Below, piece after piece: positions 63,136 to 64,000 of a stretch of DNA of 64,000 nt (positions within the stretch are counted from its first letter, which is position 1; each line of letters begins with the position of its first letter). Origin of the DNA: Setophaga petechia. Its lineage: Eukaryota > Chordata > Aves > Passeriformes > Parulidae. The notes below the pieces were generated by a model. That model was not told where the DNA came from, did no database searches, and saw nothing but the letters and a program-made list of their open reading frames with translations. A program made the translations under genes and the position numbers. The stretch covers positions 21,353,003 through 21,417,002 of the forward strand of contig JANCRA010000007.1 of the NCBI GenBank assembly GCA_024362935.1. Reading direction: 5' to 3'.

Positions 63136-64000
63136 GAAAAACCGTGATATTTTGAAAAGCCTTTTCCTTTATCAAAATGATTTAGGGAGATAATAGGGAT
63201 GTCACAGTACCAGTTCGCTGTCTAGATTTATACACCACCAGTGTTGATGAAATACTATTGCCGTTATAAGGAACTAAATCTATTGAACAATGGGTTTTTG
63301 ACCCTGCCCATTCAGCATAACTCTTCTTTACTTTTCTTGTCATTAACTCAATAAACTCTTTTCGATAGCCTTGGAGTGAACCTCCTAAAATATATATTCT
63401 TCATTGTATTTTGCCACCGTGTCGTTTATTTACCGAAATTGCCCCTTTCCTGCACGAGTCCTCTCTGCATGTGTTTCTCAGTGGCAGCGTGGAGCAGACT
63501 GTCAGTGCCCACAGCATTTCCTAACCCAGCCACCCCACGTGGGTGGCAGCTGCCAAGTTAATGCAAAACACTCTCTGTCCATCCCCTGGTAGCAATGCAG
63601 TAACTCATATTGCCACCACGTCTGAACATCCGTTCAGCTTCTTTGTCTTTCTCCGTTCTTCTCTGCCTCTCTTGTGTCTTTGTCCTTCTTTCTTTTGTAT
63701 TGGCGATACCAAGGGCCAGTATCAAAACGCTTTTCACCTCCATTTCCATCACCTTTGTTTCCCTATGCAGCCAGAAGAAACCCCTTCCTGAAGCCAGTGA
63801 CTCTGTTCTGGCACCTGAAACAATCCAGACTAAAACTGGTGTTGCGTAAACAGGGCATACAATGACTTTCTCTAGACAAAACTCTCACTTCCACAAGTTG
63901 CTGATGACCTTTTAGACTTCACTTCTGCTCGAGTGTTAGAGCGGCTCGTCCGCGACTTGTGGGAAGAAACGTGCCCAGAGTTGGTCTATTGTGTATCCTC
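63136..64000. other. Probable intergenic sequence 3' of CPEB3
   Basis: A further AATAAA at 63350-63355 leaves room for a longer 3' UTR. From about 63400 the base composition changes: G+C rises and there are long pyrimidine stretches (63640-63700). Overlapping short open frames appear on the plus strand, none of a family I recognise. In mammals BTAF1 lies tail to tail with CPEB3, so the minus strand here could carry its 3' UTR. A minus-strand AATAAA (read TTTATT at 63425-63430) would suit that, but no BTAF1 coding sequence is visible. Confidence 0.5.

Noticed and set aside
63400..64000. 3' end of BTAF1 on the minus strand
   Set aside because: Synteny in mammals predicts it nearby, but no BTAF1 coding sequence is visible, so it is not annotated.

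Overview
This is a eukaryotic, vertebrate window: 64 kb at low overall G+C, with no long open reading frames and nine short exons on the + strand in long AT-rich introns. Spliced in order, the exons give one uninterrupted 380-codon reading frame that ends at a stop at 59622-59624. That frame is the C-terminal half of a cytoplasmic polyadenylation element-binding protein of the CPEB2/3/4 subfamily. The residues that separate the paralogs (RRM1 wording, the QLQHNDIDKR stretch and the RHVPFRWS terminus) point to CPEB3. Compact introns, few recognisable interspersed repeats, and near identity to mammalian CPEB3 (recalled, not aligned) suggest a sauropsid, most likely a bird. That placement is inference.

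Layout: 1-13975 is the 3' part of a large intron, so the promoter, 5' UTR and N-terminal exons lie upstream of the window. Exons follow at 13976-14135, 24983-25039, 33447-33470 (a 24-nt microexon), 37954-38121, 39903-39992, 52145-52263, 53551-53665, 56327-56508 and 59397-59624. A 3' UTR of about 3.5 kb follows, with candidate poly(A) signals at 62894, 63114 and 63350. The last 0.6-0.9 kb looks intergenic.

The first three exons form a cassette-rich linker. An internal in-frame donor can drop 69 nt, and the 57-nt exon and 24-nt microexon both start and end in phase 1, so any combination keeps the frame. The next six exons encode RRM1, RRM2 and the C-terminal zinc-binding domain, which bind U-rich elements in target mRNA 3' UTRs. 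The gene's own 3' UTR carries CPE-like U-rich motifs and a cluster of microRNA seed matches dominated by the miR-25/92 seed.

No second protein gene, complete tRNA, CRISPR array or intact mobile element could be supported. Non-exonic structure worth attention: a diverged minisatellite of about 160-bp units at 54.0-54.8 kb, an 11-bp perfect hairpin in a short tandem duplication at 47.4 kb, and several small tandem duplications. I found no convincing previously undescribed system. The best leads concern splicing and post-transcriptional control of CPEB3.
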